Below are positions 22,241 to 34,376 of a stretch of DNA of 64,000 nt, piece after piece. The notes below the pieces were generated by a model. It did no database searches. It was not told where the DNA came from and saw only the letters and a list, made by a program, of their open reading frames with translations. This DNA is from Aquatica leii (taxonomy: Eukaryota; Arthropoda; Insecta; Coleoptera; Lampyridae). Numbering within the stretch: the first letter of the stretch is position 1; each line of letters starts with the position of its first letter. The position numbers and the translations under genes were made by a program. The stretch lies in NCBI GenBank assembly GCA_035610365.1, contig CM069439.1, forward strand, positions 682,001 to 746,000, given 5' to 3'.

Positions 22241-22574
22241 TTTTTCGGGTGTTGCCGCGTCACAAAACTTTCACTTAACGTTTCGCTGATCATACTATCA
22301 GCTTCTTCAGAAAATTTCTAAAAATTGATGTTATCGTCTTGCGTTCTTCGTTATATACCGTCTTTCGGCTCCGCTTCTCTGATCCGTGTCCGTTCTGCGT
22401 TCATGGACGTCTGGTGACTTCTTGCAGGTTCTTCACGCAGCGTAGATCTCCATGTGTTGCTTAATCTGTATCCATCCTCACGGTTGAAGTTGTTAGGATT
22501 TTTCATTATTTCCAGTGATTCGAGTATTATTCGCTGGTGATAGTTTCTGCTTCGTGCTAATACCTAGGTATCAG
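22241..22574 (-). mobile_element. Penelope-like 3' end, left arm of a head-to-head pair
   Basis: The minus strand encodes VLARSRNYHQRIILESLEIM, then KNPNNFNREDGYRLSNTWRS, the extreme C-terminus of Penelope-like proteins (E..KH.NNFNREDG..LS..W). Downstream, at 22310-22281, CTGAAGA, a perfect 6-bp hairpin (GCTGAT/ATCAGC) and GAAA reproduce the hammerhead core order. The element is 5'-truncated. It faces an inverted partner at 22575-22854 with shared ends near TTTTTCGGGTGTTGCCGCG. Confidence 0.85.
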
Positions 22575-22854
22575 CACTGGAAATAATGAAAAATCCTAAC
22601 AACTTCAACCGTGAGAATGGATACAGATTAAGCAACACATGGAGATCTACGCTGTGTGAAGAACATGCAAAAAGTTACCAGACGTCTATGAACGCAAATC
22701 AACAGACCAGAACAGACACGGATCAGCGAAGCAGACCCAAAAGACGGTATATAACGAGGAATGCAAGACAATAACATCAGTCTTTAGAAATCTTTTGAAG
22801 AAGCTGACAGCATGATCAGCGAAACGTTTTGTGACGCGGCAACACCCGAAAAAC
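22575..22854 (+). mobile_element. Penelope-like 3' end, right arm of a head-to-head pair
   Basis: This is the inverted counterpart of 22241-22574. It starts CACTGGAAATAATGAAAAAT and encodes KNPNNFNRENGYRLSNTW. About 45 bp of the left arm's inner end are missing here. The hammerhead-like core is altered at its first base (TTGAAGA). The two arms meet nearly directly at a CCTAGG-centred junction. Such inverted, 5'-truncated pairs are a known outcome of Penelope-like insertion. Confidence 0.85.
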
Positions 22855-25134
22855 CATGCTACATTAAACAACGACCATGAAAGCTTGCATTCTACTAATA
22901 ATATTCTATAATTTAACAGTAAGTTTTTATACAAAATAAATTGATTACTTATTCTTCAAATTTTTCCCAGTTTTTATAAAGCGTTGAAGACAAGCTTTTT
23001 CTACATCTTTTTATAATTACTGTTTGCAGTCTTTTAGAATATTATTTCATTACTCTATGAATTTTGAGATGGAGGTTTTTTTGATTTTTGCTTGTTTGTT
23101 GATTGCGTAGTTAACTTATAATTGGTAATCATTTCCTTCTAGCAATTTTTTTAGCACTTTTTGTTCTTTGCTTAATTTTTTCATAATTGAAACGCTACTT
23201 TTTGTAAGAGTTACGCTAAGTTTAACAAAATTTGGAAGATATACATATTGTTGTACGATGTGTCATTTAATTGTTTCTAACGTTGTTTAGATTAATACAT
23301 TAACATGTTTTTAGTTTGATTGCTATTTATTCGTACAAAGTCATCAAGATATTTTAGTAATTCAAATGCTAATATTTTAAAAATGTTACACTTTACGATA
23401 AAAGATTATTTAATGTTTTTTTAAAACAAATTTTTAACTTACTGGCATTTGTAACTGTTTGAACAAAATATTTTGATTCTATAAAAACGTGCGTTTAAAC
23501 TAAGAACGGTTATTTAGTGAATGTTTAATTGCCCCAGTTTGCTAAAAAGCGTTGCTAACAGTACTGAAGAGGCTGATGTCATTAGGTACTTTTTTGTAAT
23601 AAACGGTGTAGCATCATTACTGTGTAATTTTATGCTAGTAAAATGAGAAACAGTAGAAGTTTTAAATTATGTATAGACACGAACATAGTACCTGTCAAAA
23701 TATTAACAAGATTTTTAGATTCTATTTCATATATTATATTGAAGAACTATAAATATTATGTACAGAATTGTCATGAAGTATTTTCAAATTTGGCCAATAA
23801 GCCATGATTAATATGAAGTGATTTTTTACAGTTATTACAACCTCGGGAATAGTAAAAATTGTTGTAGGAAGAACAAGTTCTATAGACATAAATTACTACA
23901 TATATTTTGGTATTTAACAAAAATTTTAATGTTATCTGCAACACATCTTTTTGATTTTGTAACCTACTTACCATAATTTTTGTGTTTATAAATGAATCAA
24001 AATTCTTTCTAAGTCGTAGTTGTATACGTAATTTTTCAATTTGCCGTCATATGACTAATTTTTGTATATATATTATACTTTAACACAATAATTATATATG
24101 GCGTCAATTTATGTTAATCGTTGTAATAACAGTGATCTCCTACACAACGTGGAATTTAACTAATGCTTATTCTGCAGCGTAACTAAATCATCTTTTGAAA
24201 AAACGATTTTAAGGAGGTGTATTTAAACTTTCAATATTTTTTTCTAAGGTAATAAAGATGCGATGAACCAGTACATTTAGTATACATAGTATGTATTAAG
24301 ATGAAAACAATGATAGTTTTCAAAACTGCAAAGAACATAGAACAAAAAAAAACTAAATTATCACTATTAATATTTGAAAAAAACTTAGTTTGAATTTATT
24401 TTTTTATACAGAGTAAGTTACGACTATTCCCTAGGTCTCTTGTGCCAAAACGGTAGAAGATATCAGTCTAATTTTTTAGTGTTAAGTTGAGTTATTTAAA
24501 GTATGTCGCAAAAATTAATTATTGTTTATCTTTTTCAAATTTAAAAAACATTGAACTTTGAATGTTTAATTTTTTCAGTTTTCGTATTTGCTTTAAAAGA
24601 TTTAAAAAAACCAACAGCGTTTTTTCTCAATTTAGTTTTTTTTTATAAGGATACAAAAAAAAACAACTTGAATTCGGTACAATTTTTTATCAGAAATTTA
24701 ATGATGTATCACACATTACGGTTCTACATTCAAAAATAGAGAAAAATGTTTAATCCTATGTCATCAGTCAGATTATTGTTGAAAATGTAGCCTATTTTTG
24801 AGTTGTATTTGTTGTCATAAGAATCTGAAATGGATATTCGTTAGTTTATTGTTTCGTGTTTTTGTTTAATTGATTTGTAACTGTTACGATAGAAAGAGGA
24901 AATTTCATAAACAAAGAAAAATTTGATATGTTGACTTGTTATATCTTGAGCTAGAAAAAATTGTATAGCTACTGAAGAGATGTATTCTGATAGTCATCCT
25001 AAACAAAAACAACCTTAGAAACCCATTTTTCGTAGTTTGGTATTAATTTAAAAAAATTTGATTTATTTAAAAAACCCGTTTTATCCAACGAAGAAAAAGG
25101 AAATACTGTTTTTGAAAAGTCTGAAATATCAATA
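22855..25134. other. Long AT-rich stretch, nothing recognised
   Basis: About 2.3 kb of A/T-rich, stop-dense DNA. Frames present are Phe/Lys/Asn-rich chance products. No repeat ends or RNA genes were supported. Confidence 0.6.
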
Positions 25135-25510
25135 GTTTAACTTTATTTGAATTGCTTAATTGCTTACAAATTGATTCGTCTTTCCCCTATTTACAATTAC
25201 CACTTTACATTCTTTTTACATTTTCACATTTTTTTTATCCCTCCTCTCTTCTTAACTTTTTCCTTCTTCTCCATACTTCTTCCACCCACTCCGCTCCTTT
25301 TTTGTTTTCTTCTAAGATGTCCTCTACTTTCATAACCTCTTTTCTTAACACTCTGCATTTATCCCTCATGTGGTTAATGTCTTCCGTCTCTTCTCCACAT
25401 ACTCTGCACATCTTTTCTTCTTCTTTTTTCCAGCACTTCTACCTAACTCTTCGTTCCCACACCTAAACCGTGCTATCATTTTTGTTGCTTTTATTGCCTT
25501 TCACCTTTAA
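25135..25510 (-). mobile_element. LINE 3' end, 5'-truncated
   Basis: The minus strand encodes IARFRCGNEELGRKCW, then KMCRVCGEETEDINHMRDKC, a C-x2-C-x8-H-x4-C zinc-knuckle-like motif. VEDILEENKKGAEWVEEVW and a stop follow. Several beetle and other insect LINEs end in such a CRxCG..E...H...C tail. Only the last 110 or so codons remain, with one frame change near the start, as expected for a 5'-truncated insertion. It lies beside the broken end of the minus-strand hAT copy at 25682. Confidence 0.7.
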
Positions 25511-25681
25511 ATATTAAGATAAGACTAAGTGAGCGTTGAACTGGGATAACTAGATCTACAGCCCAGTTTATTTTACAAAGCAATATATTTTATCTTTATA
25601 AATTTAAAGTTTGTCAGAGTTTTAGACCTGGTGACGAGAAAAAGCGATCATTTTTTTGCGAATGGTATACCAGACAATAAG
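25511..25681. other. Junction sequence between LINE tail and truncated hAT
   Basis: About 170 bp not assignable to either neighbour. The hAT coding similarity stops abruptly at about 25682 after a segment encoding ILIQEQLI. Confidence 0.5.
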
Positions 25682-27440
25682 TTGCTCCTGTATTAGTATG
25701 TATTTATTCGTATCTGTGCTCTGAGTTTGACTACTTGCAGAAGGGTTCAACAACCAGTCGAGAATATTCAAGTAAAGAATATCTTCAAACCTTTGGTTAA
25801 GGTCTGAATAAAGCGCCGTTAAACGTTGACAATAAGGTAATTAAATTGTGCCGCAAATCATTGTCTTGTCTCTTCACTTTTTTTTATTTGCAAAGAGCTA
25901 ATAGAAGCAATCCAAACATGCACTTTTAGATAACCAACGTATTTATGTGTTAAGTAATAAACGATTATAGTCGTCATCATTTTCCAAACAAAGTTGAACA
26001 AATAATCTCTGATTTAAGCCATTCCTTTTGATTTTAATAACTGCTCTAATTACATAATGTAGTGATTCATGCAAACGTTCACTAAGGTTTTTTGCGACCA
26101 AGGGATGTCGATGAATAACAACGTACCTATAATACATTTGGTATAGCTTGTTTTAAGTATGCAAGAACACGTGGGTGTCGTCTTACCATTGCCGAAGCAC
26201 CGTCAATAGCAACGGAGATGATATTAGTCAAGGGTATAGCTTTTACATCAAAAAATCTTTTTAATTTAGTAAATAACATTTCATCTTTTATATCAGTTTC
26301 TAAACATTTAGCAAATGACAATTCTTAGAAAAATTTTTCATTTTTTACAAATCTCACATAAGCTAAAAGTAAAGCTTTGTTTCCTGGCAATGTTGACTCG
26401 TCAAGCTGTATAAAAACTTTTGATGTTTTTAAATAGTCGCATAAAGAGTTTTCTACACATTAAGCCATTTCGTCGATTTGTACCCTATTATTACTCAGTA
26501 AGTTTCTTTTTAAAATATCGAAAGCTGGTTTGTGCAACACAGTGCGTATTACCTCACTTACAGCTGGTAGAATAAGTTCTTCGCCAATAATGTGCGGCTT
26601 CCTGGACTTTGCAATAATTAAAGAAGTATTATAAGAAGCATGCAGTCCATTGTCATCTCTCTTAGATGTTGTCCCCATGAGTACCTTATCTTTTTTTTAC
26701 TATGGATTTTTATTAAATGTTCCTTAACCTTAGAAAGTTTCATTGAATCATTTGACATCGTTTTATTACATAGAAGTCACGTACTATTTCCTGGTGACGG
26801 AATAGAACCATATTTTATACATTCAACACTGTGCTGTCTGCATTTTTTTTGGGCTCATTTATACTGTTATTTGAAAAAAAAGCCCAAAAAGATATAGGAA
26901 AATATATAAAATTTTTATTTGTAACAAACCATTGTTAATTATAATATTTTTTTTATGGAATGCTGCAATTTAACGCTCTTTTGAATTCACTCTTTTAGAT
27001 GTAAGGATAAAATTTATCAAATTAAGTGCTCATTGTGTACCAATTAATTTTTCAAGGAAAATAAATAACTTAAACAAGAGTATAAGCATAACTTTGGTTA
27101 AATAAATTTAAATTAAATAAAAACATCAATTCTATTGAAATATACTTGCGTAACGAAAGTACCCTATCTGCCTAACAACACAAAAAATTATACTTTTTTT
27201 GTCCATTGTCTATTGCGTTTCTCTATTTTATGCACGTGACTATATTTATATTTACTTAGGATTTAAAAATCGCTAATAGTTTATTTATTGTTATTTATTT
27301 TAAGTTCAATAAAATGTGTCACAGTTTTTTAATTTTATATTAAACCTTGCGCGAACCTTCTGACGTTGTTCGGGTTTAGTTTTTCACGGACCTTCTGAAT
27401 GATCCCGGGGACCTCTGGGGGTCCGTAGGGGCCACTTTAG
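25682..27440 (-). mobile_element. Second ZBED5-like hAT copy, 3'-truncated
   Basis: On the minus strand, a degenerate terminus (CTAAAGTGGCCCCTACGGAC at 27440-27421) leads to the start MSPKKMQTA near 26857. IIGEELILPAVSEVIRTVLH follows near 26590, a FIQLDESTLPGNKALLLAYV block (with the LDEST acidic residue) near 26400 and LTNIISVAIDGASAMVRRHP near 26220. PLVAKNLSERLHESLHYVI lies near 26100. The coding similarity stops at about 25682, so the dimerisation domain and 3' terminus are missing. Stops and frame changes make it dead. It has no insert at the position where the plus-strand copy carries the 587-bp element, although sequence around that point is degraded. Confidence 0.88.
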
Positions 27441-28194
27441 TAACTACTATTTTAGATCTTGAAAAAACAAAATGCTAATTTTTAGGAATTTTGATTGTTT
27501 TATTTTTATTTATCTTATAAGAACTTTATTTAGATTTGGATAATTTGCTGACGTAAACTTATGGTCTTAGTATTTGTTATTTTTGTAATGAGACGTTTGA
27601 TACCAATTATCTATTATTTACTACTATTATTATTATTATCCGTTGTATACTAACTTGTGATAACGTATTCAATATTTATTCTTATAATATTACAGTAAGA
27701 TGCCAATGTCTAAAAATTATTTGTATTTATTGTGGTGTGTACATTAACCTTTGACAGTAATTATTGTAATTGATTGTGAGATAAAAGCATGCAAACATAA
27801 TAGCAACACTAATACTAAAGACAAGAAATAATATACTTTTTTATTCAAAGAATAATAAACATCGTATGTGAAGTTTGATGAATATTTTACAATGCATTAT
27901 CTACCGGATTTTGCAAATCTGTAAACAAAATTAAAACGATTAGCCAATCTTTACAGCTAATTAGTTAGCTACAACTTTTCTTGCAGGTTTTTTTAGTTCA
28001 AATTTGTAGTTATCAGTAATATCGTGAATTAAGTTATTGAGTCTAGGAATTTTAGATTAAGATTTTGTTTGTTTTTTATTTTGAAAACTTGCAGTATCAT
28101 ATTAAGAATATACAGAAAAAAGTAAGTTAATATTTTTTTAGATATTTACGTGTGTTGTACAACTACTGTTAGTGCATACTAAAATAAGAACGTA
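27441..28194. other. AT-rich stretch, nothing recognised
   Basis: No coding or structural signal supported. Confidence 0.55.
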
Positions 28195-28275
28195 TTTCGG
28201 GTCCCGATTAAGCCTCTTACGAAACGTTGACAACTTCGGTTACAATATTGACGCAGTCTAAACTCCGAAAACGTT
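28195..28275 (+). mobile_element. Short Penelope-like terminal-repeat scrap
   Basis: The block TACGAAACGTTGACAACTTC followed by GGTTACAATATTGACGCAGT is closely similar to the minus strand of 15735-15815. It retains the hairpin-GAAACGTTG order but has lost the CTGATGA element, so it is a decayed relic. Confidence 0.55.
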
Positions 28276-30223
28276 GTTATCTTAGTATATACTCTGTGCT
28301 TAGTTTTGTTTTTCTATGGAAATGTTGCTACAAAAAAATGAATTAAAAAGCCATAGGTAACTTTAAGTTTTTAACTACCGGAAAAGTTATGAGTTTAAAA
28401 AAAGTAAATAGGCGTTCAAAAATCTTACAGAAATTTTAATTTTTTGAGAAATAAGAAACGAATTTTTTATTGAATTCAGTAGCATGTAACGCACATTTTT
28501 ACACTGTGTTCATTAAGCTTTAGCACAGACCAGTTTGCTTTTGTGATCAATACTTGATCTACATCATCTACATCTTTTTTTCTTCGATTTAGTATGAAGA
28601 TTTATATGTGTTGTATAAGAATTAGCATCAGAAAACAGCTTTTAGCCGAAGCATTCCATTTTGTCTCAACACTATTTTAATCAAATTTTTGTTGCATACC
28701 TTCTTCACTTCAAAAAGGCACCCATACGCCTTTTTGCTAAATCGAACACACAACAACTTTGTTTTGCTGCTGGTGTTTTTGTTTTTCACTTTAAACCATT
28801 TGGAACGTGTACATAAAAATATTTTCTGTATTATATCGTCGTCACTATTGCATTCAGAATATTATCTATTTTGCATTATTTAATTTTGCAATATCACTTT
28901 TATGGGAAAAATGTCCCTCTCGTTCTCTCACTGCAATTGGGACTGACACATATAATCGACTTATTTGTATCCACTGGTTCTTATGATGTGGTAACAACAT
29001 CAACAACAAATATTTTTTGATCAAATTTTTTTGATAGACCATATCATAAAAACTTGCGTATTCAAAACGGTTTAGCATTTTTCTGAAGTTTATAAATTTT
29101 ACTGTTAATTATCAATATTTAAAAATATCAATTTATTTCAATATCATCGTCTTGTGATATATTATAAGACCAACTTTATTTTTTGTAATTAAATAGTTTT
29201 ACAGACTTTTTTTTGTTTATTTTTCATTTCTAATTATTTTTCAACATATAAAATGGCAAGTTGATGGCATTCTCACGTACTACATACAACCCTTTTGTAA
29301 ATATTTATCCAGCAATTGAACATTTAAGTGATTAAATGTTGACTCCAACACTTGCAGCGGTATAATATTTCACGGATACGTATTTATTTTTCTTATGAGT
29401 AAATCAATTTTTAAAAATCACTGTAATACAACGCTATAATTTTTTTAATGGACTGTTTCATAGTCAGGCCTTTGTTACAATTAGTAATTATTAGGTTACA
29501 GACAAACATTCAACTTTTACATTTACATTATAGTTAATTGAAAAAACGCACTATGTGAAGAAAATACATATACATGTATATGTTTATTTAGAAATAAAAC
29601 TTTTTGAAAATAATTCAAACTTGTATCTATAAATACAAATACTGCGCTCAACCTGTCACAGCTCTTTAAAGTTTACTTCGAAACTTGATGTCATATCAGT
29701 AAAAGATATTTTAAAAGTACATACGGTAGCGAGTTACTATTTGTAGAACCATAAGCTTGTAGGTCTTCCGTGTCCTATGTAAACTTAGATACTATAAGAC
29801 ATGCAGTTTAGTTGGATTTGGTTATAACCCTTTAAATAGTAATTATTGCTTAAGAGTGTTAATAAGTTTCTAAACAAAAACATTACTTGAAACTCTAATC
29901 ATAAGTAAATAAGTCAAACCGTTGCATTGCAATCACTTTTTCAAAATGTAAACATTTTTACTCTATTATTATAAATTTTTTATTTTAAAGCAGTGTAAAC
30001 TGTTTTATTTAAGATACATGAATATTTATGTTTGTGTAAAAACGTTTTTTAAGTCATCTTTGCTTAAATTTGCGAAATTAACGACTGCTTGGATTGCCAG
30101 CATTTTGTAATTGCCATATGCGTAAAATTCGACATTTTTCACCTATAATTCACTTGGTAGTTCTATTTCAAGCCGAGCAATTTTGTCTCAATAGAATTTA
30201 ACAAAGTAATAATAGTGTGAAAA
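28276..30223. other. AT-rich stretch, nothing recognised
   Basis: About 1.9 kb without a supportable gene. The palindrome ACATATACATGTATATGT near 29565 is the only notable structure. Confidence 0.55.
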
Positions 30224-30960
30224 ATGGAAATTTTGAATCGTAATTTTCGAGAGATGATTTTTGACGAATTTGAATACGGTTTAGGAGCAAACCAATGTGT
30301 CAAAAAACTTATTTCGTTATTTGGAGATGAAGCACCATCCAATGTTTTACAAATGGTTTGCTGAATTCAAGCATATAAGACCTACGTTTGTTGTTACAAA
30401 AAATATCGATACTATGCGTAAAATAATTTTATTAGACCGACATGTATGGGTACTTCAAAATGAATCTAAACCAACAAAGGTATTGCGCTCCAAAAAAAAA
30501 CATTTCTTCGGAAAAATGGGTCATTTTGCAACGGTTGTATTAGAAGATCGACAAACAGTTAATGCTGACTGATATACATCAATTTGTTGGGCAGAAATTA
30601 TCGCTGAAGTCATAAAAAACTACATAAACTGACGAATCATTGTTCATCATGACAATGCTAGCCCTCACACAACACAACCAACTGTCGAGTTTTTGACCAA
30701 TAGAAACATCCAGTTAATGAATCATTCCCCATATTCGCCCGAGTCATCGCTCAATGATTTTTTCTTATTCCGATACATCAAAAATACAATGCGTGAAGAG
30801 CGTTTTTTATCGCCTAATGGGACATATGAGCCCTGAAAAATCTTAAAGACTCTACTTTACTTTATACAACAAGCAACTCTCCGAGCAGTGTTTGTGATAT
30901 TCTCGAACTGGTTCGCCTATATTTCGCTGATACACTCAGACCTGGTTGAAGTTGTTGGTG
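30224..30960 (+). pseudogene. mariner transposase pseudogene
   Basis: The start MEILNRNFREMIFDEFEYG and KKLISLFGDEAPSNV match the mariner N-terminal helix-turn-helix. Then come YKWFAEFKHIRPTF, MGHFATVVLEDRQTVNAD (the stretch normally followed by WYT) and IIVHHDNASPHTTQPTVEFL, which includes the second catalytic Asp of HHDNA. HSPYSPESSLNDFFLFRYIK holds the third Asp, and a degraded FSNWFAYISLIHSDLVE tail ends it. The usual linker with the first catalytic Asp is shortened. Several frameshifts and stops; inactive. Terminal repeats were not fixed. Confidence 0.88.
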
Positions 30961-31199
30961 TTTCATCTAGTGTTTTCCATCTGATTTAAGTTATTACCAA
31001 ATTATTGAAGATTTAACAGTATTTTTGAGCACACCTTTTGCTAAAACGTAAATACACTCTATTCATTCTGATGTACACGTTTTTCTAATAATAAAATTTT
31101 GTAATTTTTGTATTTTATAACTGCTTGGGATACATATGTTCTAGAAATAACTTTTGCTGGAACTTATTTGTCCCAACAGTAGCAATTGTCTGATTTTAT

Positions 31200-32740
31200 A
31201 AAACAATGTATTTAGCCTGCGTAGAAGACTAACTCAGAAGCAATTGAAATATTTAGCCTATAATACTTCCAACAACGAAAAAAATACTTTCAATGCTACT
31301 GACGAGTCTGATAGCAATTATCTATTATTCTTGTCAAAAAGGCCAAAAATGCAGGAGATAGTTACATATCTTTGGATTCTAAAGAAGAGAATGCCTCCGA
31401 AATCGATTTAAAGCCAGAACCTCAACCAAAACTAAAAAATATTCACATTTCCCACTATGCCTGTAATTCAAGATGTAGTAATGTTGACAAAGATAAGCCG
31501 TTCGGATAAGAGCTTTTTTATTTATATTACACAAAACACCAATAAGTGCATTAACATTATAAAAGAAATCAAATCATTTTATGATTATTCATCTAATAAA
31601 AAAAGCGTGGGAAATCAGTGCAAAAAAGAAGCTATCAGTCGCAACCGCTGCACTATGCTCCTCTATAAAATGTATTATGCTAATCCTGACAAACAAACAA
31701 AAATTGTAGTAAGATATATTATATTAATTAAGTAGTTATTTGCTTGAAGCAAGAACAATGTTTTTGCATTTGAGTATAGATGAATCTATCGCAAAATTCA
31801 AAAACCGCTCAAACTAAAACAATATCTTCCATTAAAAGAGGCATCAAGGTATGGGGATTATACGATGTTAAAACTAGATACGTATACAATTTTTAAATTT
31901 ATTCAGGAAAACATCTTGAATGAAATATAGATAAAGAACATACTCTCTGAGGACGTGTAGTAAAAAAACTTCTTCAGTATACATATTTCGACTAATACTG
32001 ACTTGTTCGTATATTTTGATAGAAATTTTTGCCTCCGCCAGGCTACTGTATGTCTAAGCATCTGCCGCAGATGGCACATGTATGAGAAATAGAAGAAACG
32101 TACCAGCAATAAATGCCAAGTTAAAGAAAAGGCATCACAAAATTATTACTACATCATCAGCTATTACAGTTAGTTTTTAGCAAGATACAGAGGAAGTTCT
32201 TGTTCTTAGCAATTGCCATTCTGACGTAATATCGGATGAGGTAAATCGGAGAATGAAGATTGGTGAAAAAACATTATTCAAATGCCCAAAATCTGTTGCC
32301 GATTACAAGGAATTCATGAGAGGAGTTGACCTATCAGATTATCTAACAGCTCTATAGGATTTTGATAAGAAATGTAAAAAATAGTAGCGAAAAATCTTTT
32401 ATGAACTACTTATGACTGCAGTCATAAATTTGATATATTATATAATGAAGTCAACCACAAAAAAACAATATTATTCTTGACCGATTTGGCAGAAGAGTTG
32501 GTCATCAACGGAAGAGAAAATGCAAAATTAGTCAGGAATAGTTTAACGAGGCGGTCATCAACTTTATATCGGCATATGTACAATGCAGAGTATCATTTAC
32601 CAATGAAAAGAAAAACTCGTAAAAAGTGCTTTAGATGTGCAAAAAGAAAAATTTAAGTTTGTACCAATACTTTATGTATTACTTGCAATGTACCTTTATG
32701 CAATAATGTATTGCTGTACATTATTTCGCACCTAAAATGG
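31200..32740 (+). pseudogene. piggyBac transposase pseudogene
   Basis: Conserved piggyBac blocks occur in order. LSIDESIAKFKNRSN near 31770 matches the D-E-SM..F.GR block with the first catalytic Asp. GIKVWGLYDVKTRYVYNF near 31840, VADYKEFMRGVDLSDYLTAL near 32300 (the DYN..MGGVD..D block) and a KIFYELLMTAVINLIYYI block near 32390 follow. A C-terminal cysteine-rich tail, KKCFRCAKRKI then CNVPLC, lies near 32620-32700. The middle is degraded, with many frame changes. TTAA-bounded ends were not identified. Confidence 0.87.
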
Positions 32741-32849
32741 TAAACGCTTCTGAATAAACTTTTACATTTTTACAAAAAACATTTCGATTTCTACAACCCT
32801 ACTGGAACATGTATGACCCAGTGGAGGTTACTAATGAGACACCTATGTT

Positions 32850-32990
32850 TCACACAAGGTCGGCGGTAGGCACGAACAAGCGGTGGAGTGCACGCAGCCT
32901 CGCGTTTTATAGGCGCCGTTCACAAGTCGACTCGTCGGAGTCTTCGAATCATAGTTTATACATATACACCACGTCCGCCGTTTTGGTAAG
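32850..32990 (+). promoter_or_regulatory. Candidate core promoter and first exon of an unseen gene
   Basis: A sharply GC-richer patch holds a TATA-like TTTTATAGGC near 32905 and, about 25-30 bp on, sequence that could hold a start site. It ends at a consensus-like splice donor, TTTTG|GTAAGTG, at about 32990. This is the look of a host noncoding first exon, but no downstream coding exon was recognised within the window. A chance match or a repeat-derived promoter are alternatives. Confidence 0.25.
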
Positions 32991-34305
32991 TGTCTGATTA
33001 TCATTTTAATTAAAACTTTCAGCATAGTAGAAACATATGACACATAATAGCGGCTATTATTAAAACAATAAATCTTAAATGTGTTAAAATCCGCTTAAGT
33101 AGATACCGACAAAAAGTTTGTCGTGTGTTGTAGTAAAGTTTATGACATATTGAACAAAATTTAACCTACTCTTGACGGTCAAAACTGAAACATTAAACCA
33201 TTTCCCAGTAAACACAAACGCGTTAATAAAACGTTGTTGAAAAACCTAATCGAACGTTGTAAATTAGTTATCATACAAATGTGTGTTTTGACATATTTCT
33301 GAAGTTGTAAAATTAACGTTGGTAATAGGATATTTCTATATAATATTTTAACGAGATATATTTCAGTTCTATTAACGTCGTTTTTTATATATAGGTAAAC
33401 GTCAAACAATTAGATAATTAGCGATATCACACCGATTATTCAACATGGTGTATATACGTGAATTTCGACGAAACTTACCACGTGTTTACAACAGTGATAA
33501 AAAACGTATTTCTTAAATATTTTACACCGTTTTTTTAACGTGAGTTTCACAGGATTTAAATACGTTATTATTATTTCAAAATAATATACTTCAATACTTC
33601 AAATAATGCACCCGGTTAGCTCAGATAATTTATTTATATGTATAAAAAAACAAACATATAAAATATAGAACAATCAGGACATATTTACAAATTTACCATT
33701 AGGGTCGTAGGAATTATATCGCACTCTTAATTTTTATTTCAATTTAAAATTTACTTAGATTTTAAATTTTGGACGCCTCAATATTTTTTCATACTATTAA
33801 AAGGGTAAATAATGAAACTGAAAAAATAATATTAAATCAATAATTGCAAGTCATTTAAATACGTGTCCTCAAAAACTGTATCACTTTGCATTTTGCTAGC
33901 TCGAGCGTGGTTTTGACGTGATTTAAATTGGATGATTCAATAATATAAAATCTTCAAAATTCGTAAATTATTGCATTCTTGCAATGACTTGATTGATCCA
34001 TTTTGCTTTAGATTGATTAATCACAACTTCGTAAATCGTAATCAAACGTACGTATCATAAATCTTCCGTTTCTGTCGGAAGTGCAACACAGGAAGAATTA
34101 AAAAAATTGCTACAAATCGTGCATGACTACTATGTATCATCAATTGCGCACGCAGCAAATCCAAATGTTAAATTAAATCAAACAAATAAATTTGAAATGT
34201 GTGTTTACGACGTTTGCATATTAAATATTTTTTCAACGTCGTCTAATGAACATTTACCAAACATATATTAGTAATTTTACACTAATAGTTGATAACTAAT
34301 AATTA

Positions 34306-34376
34306 TCAAAGTTAAAATTGCGTTGATAAATAACGTAGAAAATACTGACAATGTAACACTGTTATACACGGTGTAT
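34306..34376 (+). repeat. Direct repeat flanking the nested mariner, left copy
   Basis: About 71 bp, containing GTTAAAATTGCGTTGATAAA, recur with few changes at 35972-36042 in the same orientation. The nested mariner lies exactly between the two copies. Confidence 0.75.

Noticed and set aside
31140-32820. TTAA-bounded intact piggyBac ends
   Set aside because: No convincing pair of terminal repeats next to TTAA was found, so only the transposase remnant is reported.
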